Shown in pieces: positions 1-5,267 of a stretch of DNA of 11,542 nt. A program made the translations under genes and the position numbers. The notes under the pieces are model-generated. The model searched no databases. It was given only the letters and a program-made list of their open reading frames with translations, and had not been told where the DNA came from. The stretch's first letter is position 1, and the number at the start of each line of letters is the position of its first letter. This DNA comes from Clostridium sp. CAG:451 (GTDB lineage: Bacteria; Bacillota_I; Bacilli_A; RF39; UBA660). The DNA is taken from assembly GCA_000438295.1 (NCBI GenBank), contig FR901089.1:1-11542 (forward strand). The letters run 5' to 3'.

Positions 1-75
1 ACAGCCGAAAGTTTTAGCAAGTATTATTTGCTGTTCTGCATTTGGGTATATTCTAAATTTATATGCCTTATTCAA
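1..75 (-). pseudogene. tnpB: tnpB 5' end, IS605 family, continues off the left edge
   Basis: This is the N-terminal ~25 codons of an IS200/IS605-family TnpB (OrfB, the RNA-guided nuclease/accessory protein of these elements). It starts at a TTG (73-75) that overlaps the TGA of the preceding tnpA tail, and it reads LNKAYKFRIYP then NAEQQIILAKTFGC, the standard TnpB opening. The reading frame is open to the window edge, so whether the rest of the gene is intact cannot be judged here. The same stretch is repeated at 235-309 as part of a tandem duplication, so this copy is the one joined to whatever follows to the left. It is called a pseudogene only because the element around it is broken. Confidence 0.6.
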
Positions 76-130
76 TGTTTATCACCTTGACTTTCTATAT
101 ATTTTCGTATCACTTCAATCAGTGCACCAT
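72..130 (-). pseudogene. tnpA: duplicated 3' tail of IS200-type tnpA (copy A)
   Basis: On the minus strand from 130 this reads HGALIEVIRKYIESQGDKH and then TGA. It matches the C-terminal helix of Y1 HUH transposases, where the Tyr of the KYIE motif is the catalytic nucleophile. It is cut off from the rest of tnpA because a tnpB 5' fragment lies immediately upstream, joined at about position 130. This copy keeps the Tyr codon, whereas the other copy (306-363) has lost 1 bp and stops before it. The pair arose from a ~234-bp tandem duplication spanning the tnpA tail and the tnpB start. Confidence 0.65.
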
Positions 131-309
131 GGAAATTCAGACTTATACTGTGCAGGCGTATTATTCAGCTTTTGCTTTGTTTCCTCATAATGACTAATTT
201 TATCTGATAACATTTGATTATAGATAAATCGGACACAGCCGAAAGTTTTAGTAAGTATTATTTGCTGTTCTGCATTTGGATATATTCTGAATTTATATGC
301 CTTATTCAA
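115..309 (-). pseudogene. tnpB: truncated tnpB (OrfB) N-terminal fragment
   Basis: This is a second tnpB start (TTG at 307-309, overlapping the TGA of the tnpA tail). It encodes 64 residues, MNKAYKFRIYPNAEQQ onward through TFGCVRFIYNQML to QYKSEFPW. These are typical N-terminal TnpB sequences, whereas full-length proteins run to about 370-430 residues. After FPW (near 131) the sequence jumps into a copy of the tnpA tail out of frame, giving CTD and then TGA. None of the RuvC or zinc-finger catalytic parts are present, so this is a non-functional fragment. The join was created by tandem duplication, not by a point mutation. Confidence 0.75.
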
Positions 310-390
310 TGTTTCTCACCTTGACTTTCTATTATTTTCGTATCACTTCAATTGGTGCGCCATATGTGGTAAGCAGACAAAAGCTCTGAC

Positions 391-780
391 TTCAAAAATG
401 TTCTTTCCAAAGCTTTTGACGTATTTGCGGAAATTCTTTCTTCAAAAGTCTACTGCTCGCACTTTTGTATGTGTTTATTAATTTGCTTATTTCTGTATTT
501 GGATGTGCTTTGAAGAGAATATGCACATAATCTTTATCGTGGTTCCATTCTTGTAATGTAATATTGTATTTCGGTGAACTCTGACTCCAAAAATATTCTT
601 TCCAAAGCTTTTGACGTATTTGTGGAAATTCTTTCTTCAAAAGTCTACTGCTCGCACTTTTGTATGCGTTTATGAATTTGCTTATCTCTGTATTTTGATG
701 TGCCTTGAAGAGAATATGTACATAATCTTTATCGTGATTCCATTCTTGTAATGTAATATTGTATTTCGGTGATATATACT
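391..780. repeat. tandem duplication of 195 bp within tnpA
   Basis: Two adjacent 195-bp units (about 391-585 and 586-780) are nearly identical. By eye there are about ten differences over the first ~185 bases, so roughly 5% divergence. The unit is exactly 65 codons, so the reading frame is kept across the join. The divergence means this is either an old duplication or a recombination between two related IS copies, not a simple assembly stutter. Confidence 0.9.
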
Positions 781-812
781 CAAATATTTCCTTTGCTCTA
801 TCCGATATGCAA

Positions 813-915
813 TCATCAAATACTTTTCTGCGATATTTTACAACAAGTACAAGATGATAGTATGCGGTCATCAAATACTTTTCTGCGATATTTTTCAACA
901 AGTACAAGATGATAG
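813..915. repeat. 48-bp direct repeat, 55 bp apart, in the tnpA 5' region
   Basis: The block at 813-860 (TCATCAAATACTTTTCTGCG onward to GATGATAG) recurs at 868-915 with a few base changes. The spacing of 55 bp is not a multiple of three, so it breaks the tnpA frame after the N-terminal KYRRKVFDD motif. Confidence 0.85.
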
Positions 916-1030
916 CGCATCAAAAATGCTGAATGTGCATTATTGTCTAATTCCATCGTATATCACACTTTCTTTGTTGACTGACTTTATTATATTATGA
1001 ATTTTAGTATTCTTCAAGCATAAGTAAACG

Positions 1031-1062
1031 TAATTCATCCCCCACCTTAGAGGTGATTGACT
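1031..1062. mobile_element. candidate left-end subterminal palindrome of the IS605-like element
   Basis: About 85 bp upstream of the tnpA start there is an imperfect hairpin sequence, CCCCCACCTTAGAGGTGATT, with a perfect CACCT/AGGTG stem around TAG. IS200/IS605 elements carry short subterminal hairpins instead of terminal inverted repeats, and the position fits the left end. The call rests on position and shape only, and the exact cleavage site cannot be set. Confidence 0.45.
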
Positions 1063-1084
1063 TCTTACTACAAAAGGTTAAAAA

Positions 1085-1225
1085 TTCTGCACTACTGCTT
1101 CTTATAATTAAATCTTTTGCCACTTTTATCATCTACTGTTTCTAAATTTTAGCTTTCTATAATCAACTCATCAAAGTCGTAAATCTTTCTAGTTATACCA
1201 AAAAAGGATATTTTTTTATCTATCT
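1085..1225 (-). pseudogene. possible gene remnant upstream of the IS element
   Basis: One minus-strand frame reads IDKKISFFGITRKIYDFDEL, then IIES, a TAA, and NLETVDDKSGKRFNYKKQ before TAG. The composition is protein-like and the FGITRKIYDFDEL string resembles part of small cytoplasmic proteins that use a PH-like or SHOCT-associated domain, but this is a recollection and not a firm match. There is no start with a ribosome-binding site and there are internal stops, so at most it is a fragment truncated when the IS inserted. Confidence 0.25.
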
Positions 1226-1234
1226 GATTATCAA

Positions 1235-1906
1235 TTAATTAAATTCCATTTTTCTTTCTTTTAATCTCAATTGTTTTATTTTTTGCCTTTCAAAATTTTT
1301 ATAATCTACTGATTCATGATATATATCATTAACAAAATCAGTACTACAACAAAGTCTATCTGATATTTTCTTTATATCATCATAATTAGCTTGTTCTGTT
1401 AATTGATGTAATTCTAAATAATTTCTTACTCTGTTAGTCAAATAAAGTGTTTTTTCTTCACTCTTTTTTAATAATTCTTTATAATTACAATAATCTTTTA
1501 TTAATACATTATAAATTTGCATTTGTTTTTCATTTAAAACTGATACGTCAAACTTGTCAGAAATCACTCCCAAAATTTCAGTTACGTTATTAATATCTAA
1601 ATTATATACATCCATTAAAAAATCAAAAGCATTACCACGAGAGCCACATCCAAGGCAATAAAATAAATGTACTCGTTCATCAACAAAAAATTCATAATAT
1701 TCTGAATTATTTTTATGAAAAGGACACACATTATAATAAAACTTATTATTTGGATGTACTTTTACTTTGGGCATGTCGTCAATCACTTTATTAGAAAATA
1801 AACTGTTAAAATATGATTCAATTATACCAATTAAATAGATATCACTTTTAATTGAAAACATTATTTCATCACTATATTTTAAATCATCATAATTTCTTTC
1901 ATTCAT
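1235..1906 (-). CDS. standalone CHC2 zinc-finger (DnaG primase N-terminal type) protein
   Basis: The protein has 223 residues from the ATG at 1904-1906. That start is preferred over the in-frame ATG at 1940-1942 because GGAAAG sits 8 nt upstream of it, while the longer form has no nearby ribosome-binding site. Residues ~58-98 form a DnaG-type CHC2 zinc-binding domain: YYNVCPFH (C61, H64), then a β-rich FFVDERVHLFYCLGCG segment (C84, C87), then GNAFDFLM, just as in bacterial primases. In DnaG this domain recognises the single-stranded priming site and is followed by a TOPRIM catalytic core. Here no TOPRIM motif follows, only ~120 mostly helical, charged residues, so it cannot be a primase by itself. 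It may be a mobile-element regulator or accessory replication factor. Its true role is unknown. Confidence 0.8.
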   Translation of the reverse strand: MNERNYDDLKYSDEIMFSIKSDIYLIGIIESYFNSLFSNKVIDDMPKVKVHPNNKFYYNVCPFHKNNSEYYEFFVDERVHLFYCLGCGSRGNAFDFLMDVYNLDINNVTEILGVISDKFDVSVLNEKQMQIYNVLIKDYCNYKELLKKSEEKTLYLTNRVRNYLELHQLTEQANYDDIKKISDRLCCSTDFVNDIYHESVDYKNFERQKIKQLRLKERKMEFN

Positions 1907-1914
1907 CAATACCA

Positions 1915-1920
1915 CTTTCC
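1915..1920 (-). promoter_or_regulatory. ribosome-binding site that decides the CHC2 protein start
   Basis: GGAAAG (inside AAAGGAAAGTGG on the minus strand) lies 8 nt before the ATG at 1904-1906. It falls inside the 12-codon extension of the longer ORF, which has no comparable site. Confidence 0.6.
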
Positions 1921-2014
1921 TTTTTATCAAATTACTAAACATTTAATTATTAATAATTATTTAACCTAAGATTTCAAATATATTTAATTAGGCCACAGTA
2001 TTCAAAATTTTATG

Positions 2015-2043
2015 TCTATATATCTATACTAAGACTACATCAA
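2015..2043 (-). promoter_or_regulatory. candidate sigma-A promoter for the CHC2 gene
   Basis: On the minus strand TTGATG (2038-2043) and TATAGA (2015-2020) are separated by 17 nt, each matching 4 of 6 consensus bases. They sit about 110 bp upstream of the chosen start. In such AT-rich DNA chance matches are common. Confidence 0.35.
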
Positions 2044-2146
2044 TATATTTTATAAGAGTATTACTAATACATTTATTTTCAATTTATTGTATTTCTACCT
2101 CCAGTTTCTAAACTGTTTTGTAATTAACCTTCGTATCAAAAACTGC

Positions 2147-2740
2147 TTATAATCTTTTTTCATATATAAAAGCCATCTCTGTTTCTTTGTTTAAAGTTTC
2201 TTTATTTTTAATAACTGTTTCATATATTTTTTTGCATCCTAAACACTCATAAAATTTATAATTACATGATTCATCTGTCAGTATCTGAAGATTTTTTATA
2301 TTATTTCTTCTAGCTTTTTCAAACACGTCAAGTAGCAATTTTTCACCTATTTTCTTACCTCTATAATTATTATTTACAATAAGTATAGAAATTTCCCCAT
2401 CAAAATAATTCTTTAAGTGAGCTGGAACATAATAATAGTTATCTTCATACTCTTTAAGAGCTTTTAAATCTTTTATATGTTTACTTTTATATAATCTATT
2501 TTTGATAAATCCATAAAAACTTTTAGATAATTTATGTTTTTTAGAATTTTCTTTAGAATAGCCACAAAATCCGATAAGTTTCTTTCCCTCTTTATATTTA
2601 ACTATCTCTTCACTTTCTTCTAATATAACCATTAAATATATTAAAGCACAAATATCATTATCTGCTTTTGCTTCCTTCTTTCCTAGATTCCACTCACTAC
2701 TTAGCATTTTAACTGCTTGTTTTATCTCACTATAATTCAT
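2147..2740 (-). CDS. GNAT-family N-acetyltransferase
   Basis: This is a 197-residue acetyl-CoA-dependent acetyltransferase, cytoplasmic, substrate unknown. The start has a good ribosome-binding site (AGGTGG about 8 nt upstream). The GNAT core is in the C-terminal half: the β4 strand GEISILIVNNNY (~115-126) leads into the acetyl-CoA pyrophosphate-binding loop RGKKIG (R127-G132, the R-x-x-G-x-G/A motif) and helix EKLLLDVFEKA. It is followed by LQILTDESCNYKFYECLGCK (~151-170), the usual motif B region where an N/Y pair and the F-Y-x-x-x-G turn close the cofactor site. The N-terminal ~60 residues include LIGFCGY, matching the first GNAT β-strands. An insertion rich in Lys/Ser at 61-100 makes it somewhat longer than minimal members. 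It looks intact, and its neighbours do not reveal the substrate. Confidence 0.8.
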   Translation of the reverse strand: MNYSEIKQAVKMLSSEWNLGKKEAKADNDICALIYLMVILEESEEIVKYKEGKKLIGFCGYSKENSKKHKLSKSFYGFIKNRLYKSKHIKDLKALKEYEDNYYYVPAHLKNYFDGEISILIVNNNYRGKKIGEKLLLDVFEKARRNNIKNLQILTDESCNYKFYECLGCKKIYETVIKNKETLNKETEMAFIYEKRL

Positions 2741-2885
2741 ATACTTTCCACCTGAACATATTATATCAAATAAAAAAGAAAAAAGTATCTAAATACCTTA
2801 TAAATATTAATTAAATTTTATATCACTAGATGTTCTTTATTAAATAAAACCTTTTATACTATTCATAAAATTTCGTTTTCTTACA

Positions 2886-2894
2886 TGTTATAAT
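2886..2894 (+). promoter_or_regulatory. plus-strand extended -10 promoter-like sequence
   Basis: TGTTATAAT is a perfect extended -10 element (TGnTATAAT). The -35 region (about 2866-2871) is poor, which extended -10 promoters tolerate. The only ORF just downstream is a five-codon one (MEKAN), so any transcript would be noncoding or spurious. Confidence 0.3.
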
Positions 2895-2930
2895 ACTTCC
2901 TTAAGAAAGTGATTTAATGGAAAAAGCAAA

Positions 2931-2955
2931 TTAAAAAGACCAGTTATTAGTCTTT
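2931..2955 (-). terminator. weak rho-independent terminator after the RhuM-Fic transcription unit
   Basis: On the minus strand AAAGAC (2950-2955), a 9-nt loop and GTCTTT (2935-2940) form a 6-bp stem followed by TTAATTT. It lies ~130 bp beyond the stop of the 82-codon ORF. Confidence 0.45.
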
Positions 2956-3086
2956 CAGATAGTTAGACGAAATTGTATATTTCTTAATATCTAGTTTTTC
3001 TCATATTCACTATGTTAAATTTTTCTGCTATTGTCATACTCAGTATATCATTCATCTTATAATAATATTTATCTATAAGTTTTCTA

Positions 3087-3335
3087 TTAATTAACAATAT
3101 CAATATAATTCATATTAGTATATACAAATATTTTAACTGGTTTATTAATATAATCATTCATTTTGTTTATATTGATTGCTAGATTATCTACAGCAATAAC
3201 TTTTCTTTCATTATCAAGATAATACTCAACGTCTGCTGTTACATTATGAATAATTTTATTGTTATCTAGATCCCCAGAAGTTTTATTATCATATATATTA
3301 ATAACCTTTCCCTGTATTATTTTTCCGTTTTTCAT
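3087..3335 (-). CDS. small protein of unknown function downstream of rhuM-fic
   Basis: This 82-codon ORF reads MKNGKIIQGKVINIYDNK onward, with alternating hydrophobic residues (VTADVEYYLDNERKVIAVDN, then PVKIFVYTNMNYIDIVN). That pattern suggests a small all-β fold. It has no membrane segment or signal peptide. It lies 21 nt after the TGA of the RhuM-Fic gene and is in the same reading frame, so it could be a separate small gene or a fragment. I see no good ribosome-binding site before its ATG (upstream is AATCTAAATTTATT), which weakens the case that it is translated independently. I do not recognise a family. A partner or antidote role next to a Fic protein is possible but is not shown by the sequence. 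Confidence 0.45.
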   Translation of the reverse strand: MKNGKIIQGKVINIYDNKTSGDLDNNKIIHNVTADVEYYLDNERKVIAVDNLAININKMNDYINKPVKIFVYTNMNYIDIVN

Positions 3336-3356
3336 AATAAATAAATTTAGATTTTT

Positions 3357-4289
3357 TCAACTTAAAAAGTTCATAATCAAATCAATTATAATTTCTTTTT
3401 CTTTTGGATTTGATTCAGCAATAAGTAGTGTTAAGGCGGTAAGTGTATTATTATCAATAACTTGTTTATCATCTTTATACAAAATATTATAATAATTTAA
3501 GAAATAGATAAATAATGTAGCAGCTATTCTTTTATTACCATCTATAAAAACATGGTTTTTAACAATCATATATAAGAAGTTGGAGGCTTTTTCTTCTATA
3601 CTTTTATAAACATCATTATTATCAAAAGTTTGATAAATATTATTTATTATTGCTTCTAAGCCATTATTTCTTTCAATAGCAAAGAGACTACTTTCTTGAT
3701 TGAATCTTAATTTATTAATTACATCTAAACAATCTTCATATTTTATTTGCTTTTGACTGTTATTTCCTTTTGGTTTTAATAATGTCCTATGATCATAATC
3801 ATCTAAAAGATCAAGTGCCTTTGAATAGTTTCCTATTACTTTTAAAATTTCTTGGGCATCACTATATTCAAGATTTTCATCTATTCTATTAGCAATATCT
3901 ATAAGTTTAACTGTTTTTTCTAGATACTCTAATCTTTTTTGATTTACTGCATATCCTTGTAACATATAGTCTTTCAATATTTTACTTGCCCATTTTCTAA
4001 AGATAATACCATTTTGTGATTTAACACGATAACCAACACTAATTATTACATCAAGATTGTAATAATATGTTGGTTTTCCACTAAATTCGGAATTTCCGAA
4101 TTTAGTCATGGTTTGTTCTTGCAAACACTCCTCTTCTTTATAAATATTTTTTATGTGTTCATTAATAGTTGACTTTGCTTTTCCAAACAATTTTGCCATT
4201 TGGTCTTGAGTCAACCACACAGTCTCATCCTTCATATTAACTTCTAATTTAACATTTTGATTTTCAAATAGAATTATCTCATTTTTCAT
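3357..4289 (-). CDS. RhuM-family protein with C-terminal Fic/Doc domain
   Basis: The protein has 310 residues, and its start is supported by GGGAGG ~7 nt upstream of the ATG. The N-terminal third is the virulence RhuM type: a winged-helix-like WLTQDQMAKLFGKAKSTINEH (~25-45), then TKFGNSEFSGKPTYYYNLDV and IISVGYRVKSQNGIIFRKWA (~62-101). A linker helix (~115-165) leads to a Fic/Doc domain (~185-310) with the core motif HVFIDGNKR (H246 to R254). Fic enzymes transfer AMP or other phosphate-containing groups to target proteins through this His. Lys in place of Gly before the final Arg is the Doc-like form, and Doc phosphorylates EF-Tu. It is soluble, with no signal peptide. No Phd-like antitoxin is adjacent, and the canonical [ST]xxxE[GN] inhibitory motif is not evident. 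Likely a toxin-like or DNA-linked signalling protein of mobile or defence regions. Confidence 0.85.
   Translation of the reverse strand: MKNEIILFENQNVKLEVNMKDETVWLTQDQMAKLFGKAKSTINEHIKNIYKEEECLQEQTMTKFGNSEFSGKPTYYYNLDVIISVGYRVKSQNGIIFRKWASKILKDYMLQGYAVNQKRLEYLEKTVKLIDIANRIDENLEYSDAQEILKVIGNYSKALDLLDDYDHRTLLKPKGNNSQKQIKYEDCLDVINKLRFNQESSLFAIERNNGLEAIINNIYQTFDNNDVYKSIEEKASNFLYMIVKNHVFIDGNKRIAATLFIYFLNYYNILYKDDKQVIDNNTLTALTLLIAESNPKEKEIIIDLIMNFLS
4080..4106. repeat. 27-bp perfect palindrome inside the rhuM-fic gene
   Basis: Arms of 13 bp (ACTAAATTCGGAA at 4080-4092 and its exact reverse complement at 4094-4106) flank a single central T. It falls in codons for T-K-F-G-N-S-E-F-S of the RhuM domain. 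It could be a strong mRNA hairpin or a protein-binding site. Confidence 0.9.
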
Positions 4290-4334
4290 ACAAAACCTCC
4301 CACTATTTATATTTTAATTTAATTTGTCATATTC

Positions 4335-4461
4335 TTAATCAGTTACTGGTTCACACCATTCATTAGATGTATTTTCACAAGGTACTTCAATAGCTATATG
4401 ACTAAAGTATGAATCTTTTTTAGCTCCATACCTGATTTTAAACTCACTGCATCTTTTCCTG
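4335..4461 (-). pseudogene. cupin domain fragment
   Basis: On the minus strand this frame reads SRKRCSEFKIRYGAKKDSYF, then SHIAIEVPCENTSNEWCEPV and TD before TAA at 4335-4337. The run SHIAIEVP-EN-SNEWCEPV is the C-terminal end of the small cupins that accompany or are fused to carboxymuconolactone decarboxylase-like proteins in gut Bacillota (established from memory of that family). Upstream in the frame there are stops and no start with a ribosome-binding site, and the other cupin strands are missing. It is therefore the 3' remnant of a gene, most likely the cupin part of the decaying flavodoxin/CMD cassette just upstream. Confidence 0.6.
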
Positions 4462-4705
4462 CTTCTGGTATCTAAACATCATTCCTTTCTAAGATATTTT
4501 TCCTCATCTCAAATATATATTATCACATTTTTATAATAGTTGGGCATACAGGTTTTCGTATGTCTATAGCTTATATATTTTCATAATTATTATTTATCAT
4601 GAAATATTGTCTATTTTCACCTCAGCAACATAAAATCACATTTTTCCTGTATTTTTTGATACATATTTTCACATTTTTCCATTTTTTTGTAATAAGAACA
4701 AGTTT
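4462..4705. other. eroded spacer between the CMD and cupin remnants
   Basis: This is very AT-rich DNA with no sustained frame. It contains a direct repeat of TCACATTTTTCC (about 4635 and 4669) and a short inverted repeat, CATAC/GTATG, around 4549-4563. Near 4505-4440 on the minus strand a short frame starts MRKNILERNDV but stops at once. It probably represents the deleted middle of a gene fused to the cupin. Confidence 0.4.
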
Positions 4706-4882
4706 TTACTCATCAATATAAACTTCTTTTCCCATTAAAGCAGCTATTGTTAACATACTTCTCTCTTAACGATAATTTATTCTCTCTTGACCAAACCTCC
4801 CCAAATAATAAATCATCATTATATTAGCAAATTCATCAGCAAAACAACCTAATTGATCTCTTCCTGCTGTTTGTTTAACCAT
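4706..4882 (-). pseudogene. carboxymuconolactone decarboxylase-like fragment, frameshifted
   Basis: The remnant starts at an ATG (4880-4882) overlapping the stop of the flavodoxin remnant (TAATG). It reads VKQTAGRDQLGCFADEFAN, then continues in a second frame as DDLLFGEVWSRENKLSLRE, then in another as SMLTIAALMGKEVYIDE. Joined, this is the AhpD-like/CMD signature (TAGRDQLG-FA-EFA, DDVLFGEVWSRE, LSLRDRS, the region around the decarboxylase/peroxidase core). It needs two 1-bp corrections and ends at TAA (4706-4708), far short of the normal length. Such proteins are often encoded next to flavodoxins and cupins, and the order here fits. Non-functional as it stands. Confidence 0.75.
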
Positions 4883-5206
4883 TATATACACCAGCTTTTT
4901 AATTCTTCTTTAGCATTTTCAGATCTACTACCAACAATACTTAAACTACTATCTACTTTAGCATTAGGACATAATTTTCTAACATCATCCATAACACTAC
5001 CTAAACCTGACCCTTCATGAGTAATAAGCTCAGCCTTTGCTACGTCACAACAGTCTTGATAGTTATAATGATAAGCATTAACTGGTTCTACTTTAAGTTA
5101 ACTTACTAATTTCTTCATCTACTATCTCAGTATTACCCTTTGTAATATTTCTAATATAATTTTCCCTGTATGAGAAAAATAAACTACTAAACTCTTCATC
5201 TTTCAT
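4882..5206 (-). pseudogene. flavodoxin (Flavodoxin_4-like) with internal deletion and frameshift
   Basis: AAGGAG immediately precedes the ATG at 5204-5206. The first frame gives SSLFFSYRENY, then KGNTEIVDEEISKLT, before TAA. This corresponds to the FMN-phosphate loop and first helix of long-type flavodoxins (normally VVYFSR-GENY ... VGNTE-VA-KIS-LTGADLFKIE). The next frame resumes with LKVEPVNAYHYNYQDCCDVA, KAEL, and then ITHEGSGLGSVMDDVRKLCP, SLSIVGSRSENAKEELKSW. The conserved middle that should lie between KAEL and THEGSG (the GYPNWW flavin-binding segment) is absent. The gene has therefore lost about 50-60 codons plus a few at the frameshift. In intact form it would carry FMN and low-potential electrons in the cytoplasm. 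Confidence 0.8.
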
Positions 5207-5232
5207 TTCTCCTTAATTTTAGTACAATTAAA

Positions 5233-5259
5233 TTATAAAACCAGGAGGTTAACTCCCGG
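5233..5259 (-). terminator. rho-independent terminator of the transglutaminase-like gene
   Basis: On the minus strand CCGGGAG, loop TTAAC and CTCCTGG form a 7-bp stem (one G·T pair), followed by TTTTATAATTT. It starts 9 bp after the stop codon of the gene at 5268. This is the best terminator in the window. Confidence 0.8.
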
Positions 5260-5267
5260 TCAATACT

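Larger units (their letters stand above)
1..363. repeat. direct repeat, ~130 bp (1-130 and 235-363)
   Basis: The first 130 bases recur at 235-363 with a handful of substitutions and a 1-bp deletion (CTATATATTTT versus CTATTATTTT). The repeat unit covers the tnpA tail and tnpB start. The offset is 234 bp, falling to 233 after the indel. The left limit is unknown because the window begins inside it. Confidence 0.85.
306..956 (-). pseudogene. tnpA: IS200/IS605-family Y1 transposase TnpA, degenerate, with internal duplications
   Basis: TnpA of this family is a small (~130-150 aa) HUH/Y1 transposase that moves single-stranded circular intermediates. The genuine start is the ATG at 954-956 (MELDNNAHSAFLMRYHLVLV), not the internal ATG at 907. 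A 48-bp block repeated 55 bp apart (813-860 and 868-915) then shifts the frame. Downstream, residues SPKYNITLQEW to EYFWSQS are present twice in frame (65 codons, 195 bp; about 391-585 and 586-780). In both copies the HUH motif reads D-Y-V-H where D-H-hydrophobic-H is expected. In the second copy the Trp of the FWSQS motif is TGA. The tail (QSFCLLTTYGAPIEVIRK) then hits TAA through a 1-bp deletion before the catalytic Tyr. The gene is certainly dead. Confidence 0.85.
2741..3086. other. 346-bp intergenic stretch
   Basis: There is no convincing gene here. It is very AT-rich with stops in all frames. It contains a minus-strand hairpin terminator (2935-2955) that would end transcription coming from the RhuM-Fic side, and a plus-strand extended -10 sequence (2886-2894) with no recognisable gene behind it. 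Confidence 0.6.

Noticed and set aside
392..907. A 171-residue intact-looking transposase starting at 907
   Set aside because: The N-terminus (MYLLKNIAEKYLM) comes from a frameshifted duplication. The real start is at 956, the HUH motif is altered and the C-terminal catalytic Tyr is missing.
1..915. Repeated sequence units that might be a CRISPR array
   Set aside because: The units are 48, 130 and 195 bp, each present only twice, and consist of tnpA/tnpB coding sequence. There are no short regular repeats with unique spacers.
1940..1942. Longer start for the CHC2 protein (MFSNLIKRKVVLM)
   Set aside because: There is no ribosome-binding site near this ATG, while a good one precedes the ATG at 1904-1906. 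Similarity to primases does not reach into the extension.
2102..2118. CAGTT/AACTG hairpin downstream of the GNAT gene as a terminator
   Set aside because: The stem is only 5 bp with a 4-nt loop, and there is no T-tract in the minus direction of the gene. It is T-rich only in the plus direction.
3259..3492. A 77-codon ORF on the plus strand with hydrophobic composition
   Set aside because: It is the antisense shadow of the RhuM-Fic gene and the small downstream ORF. It has no ribosome-binding site and no family resemblance.
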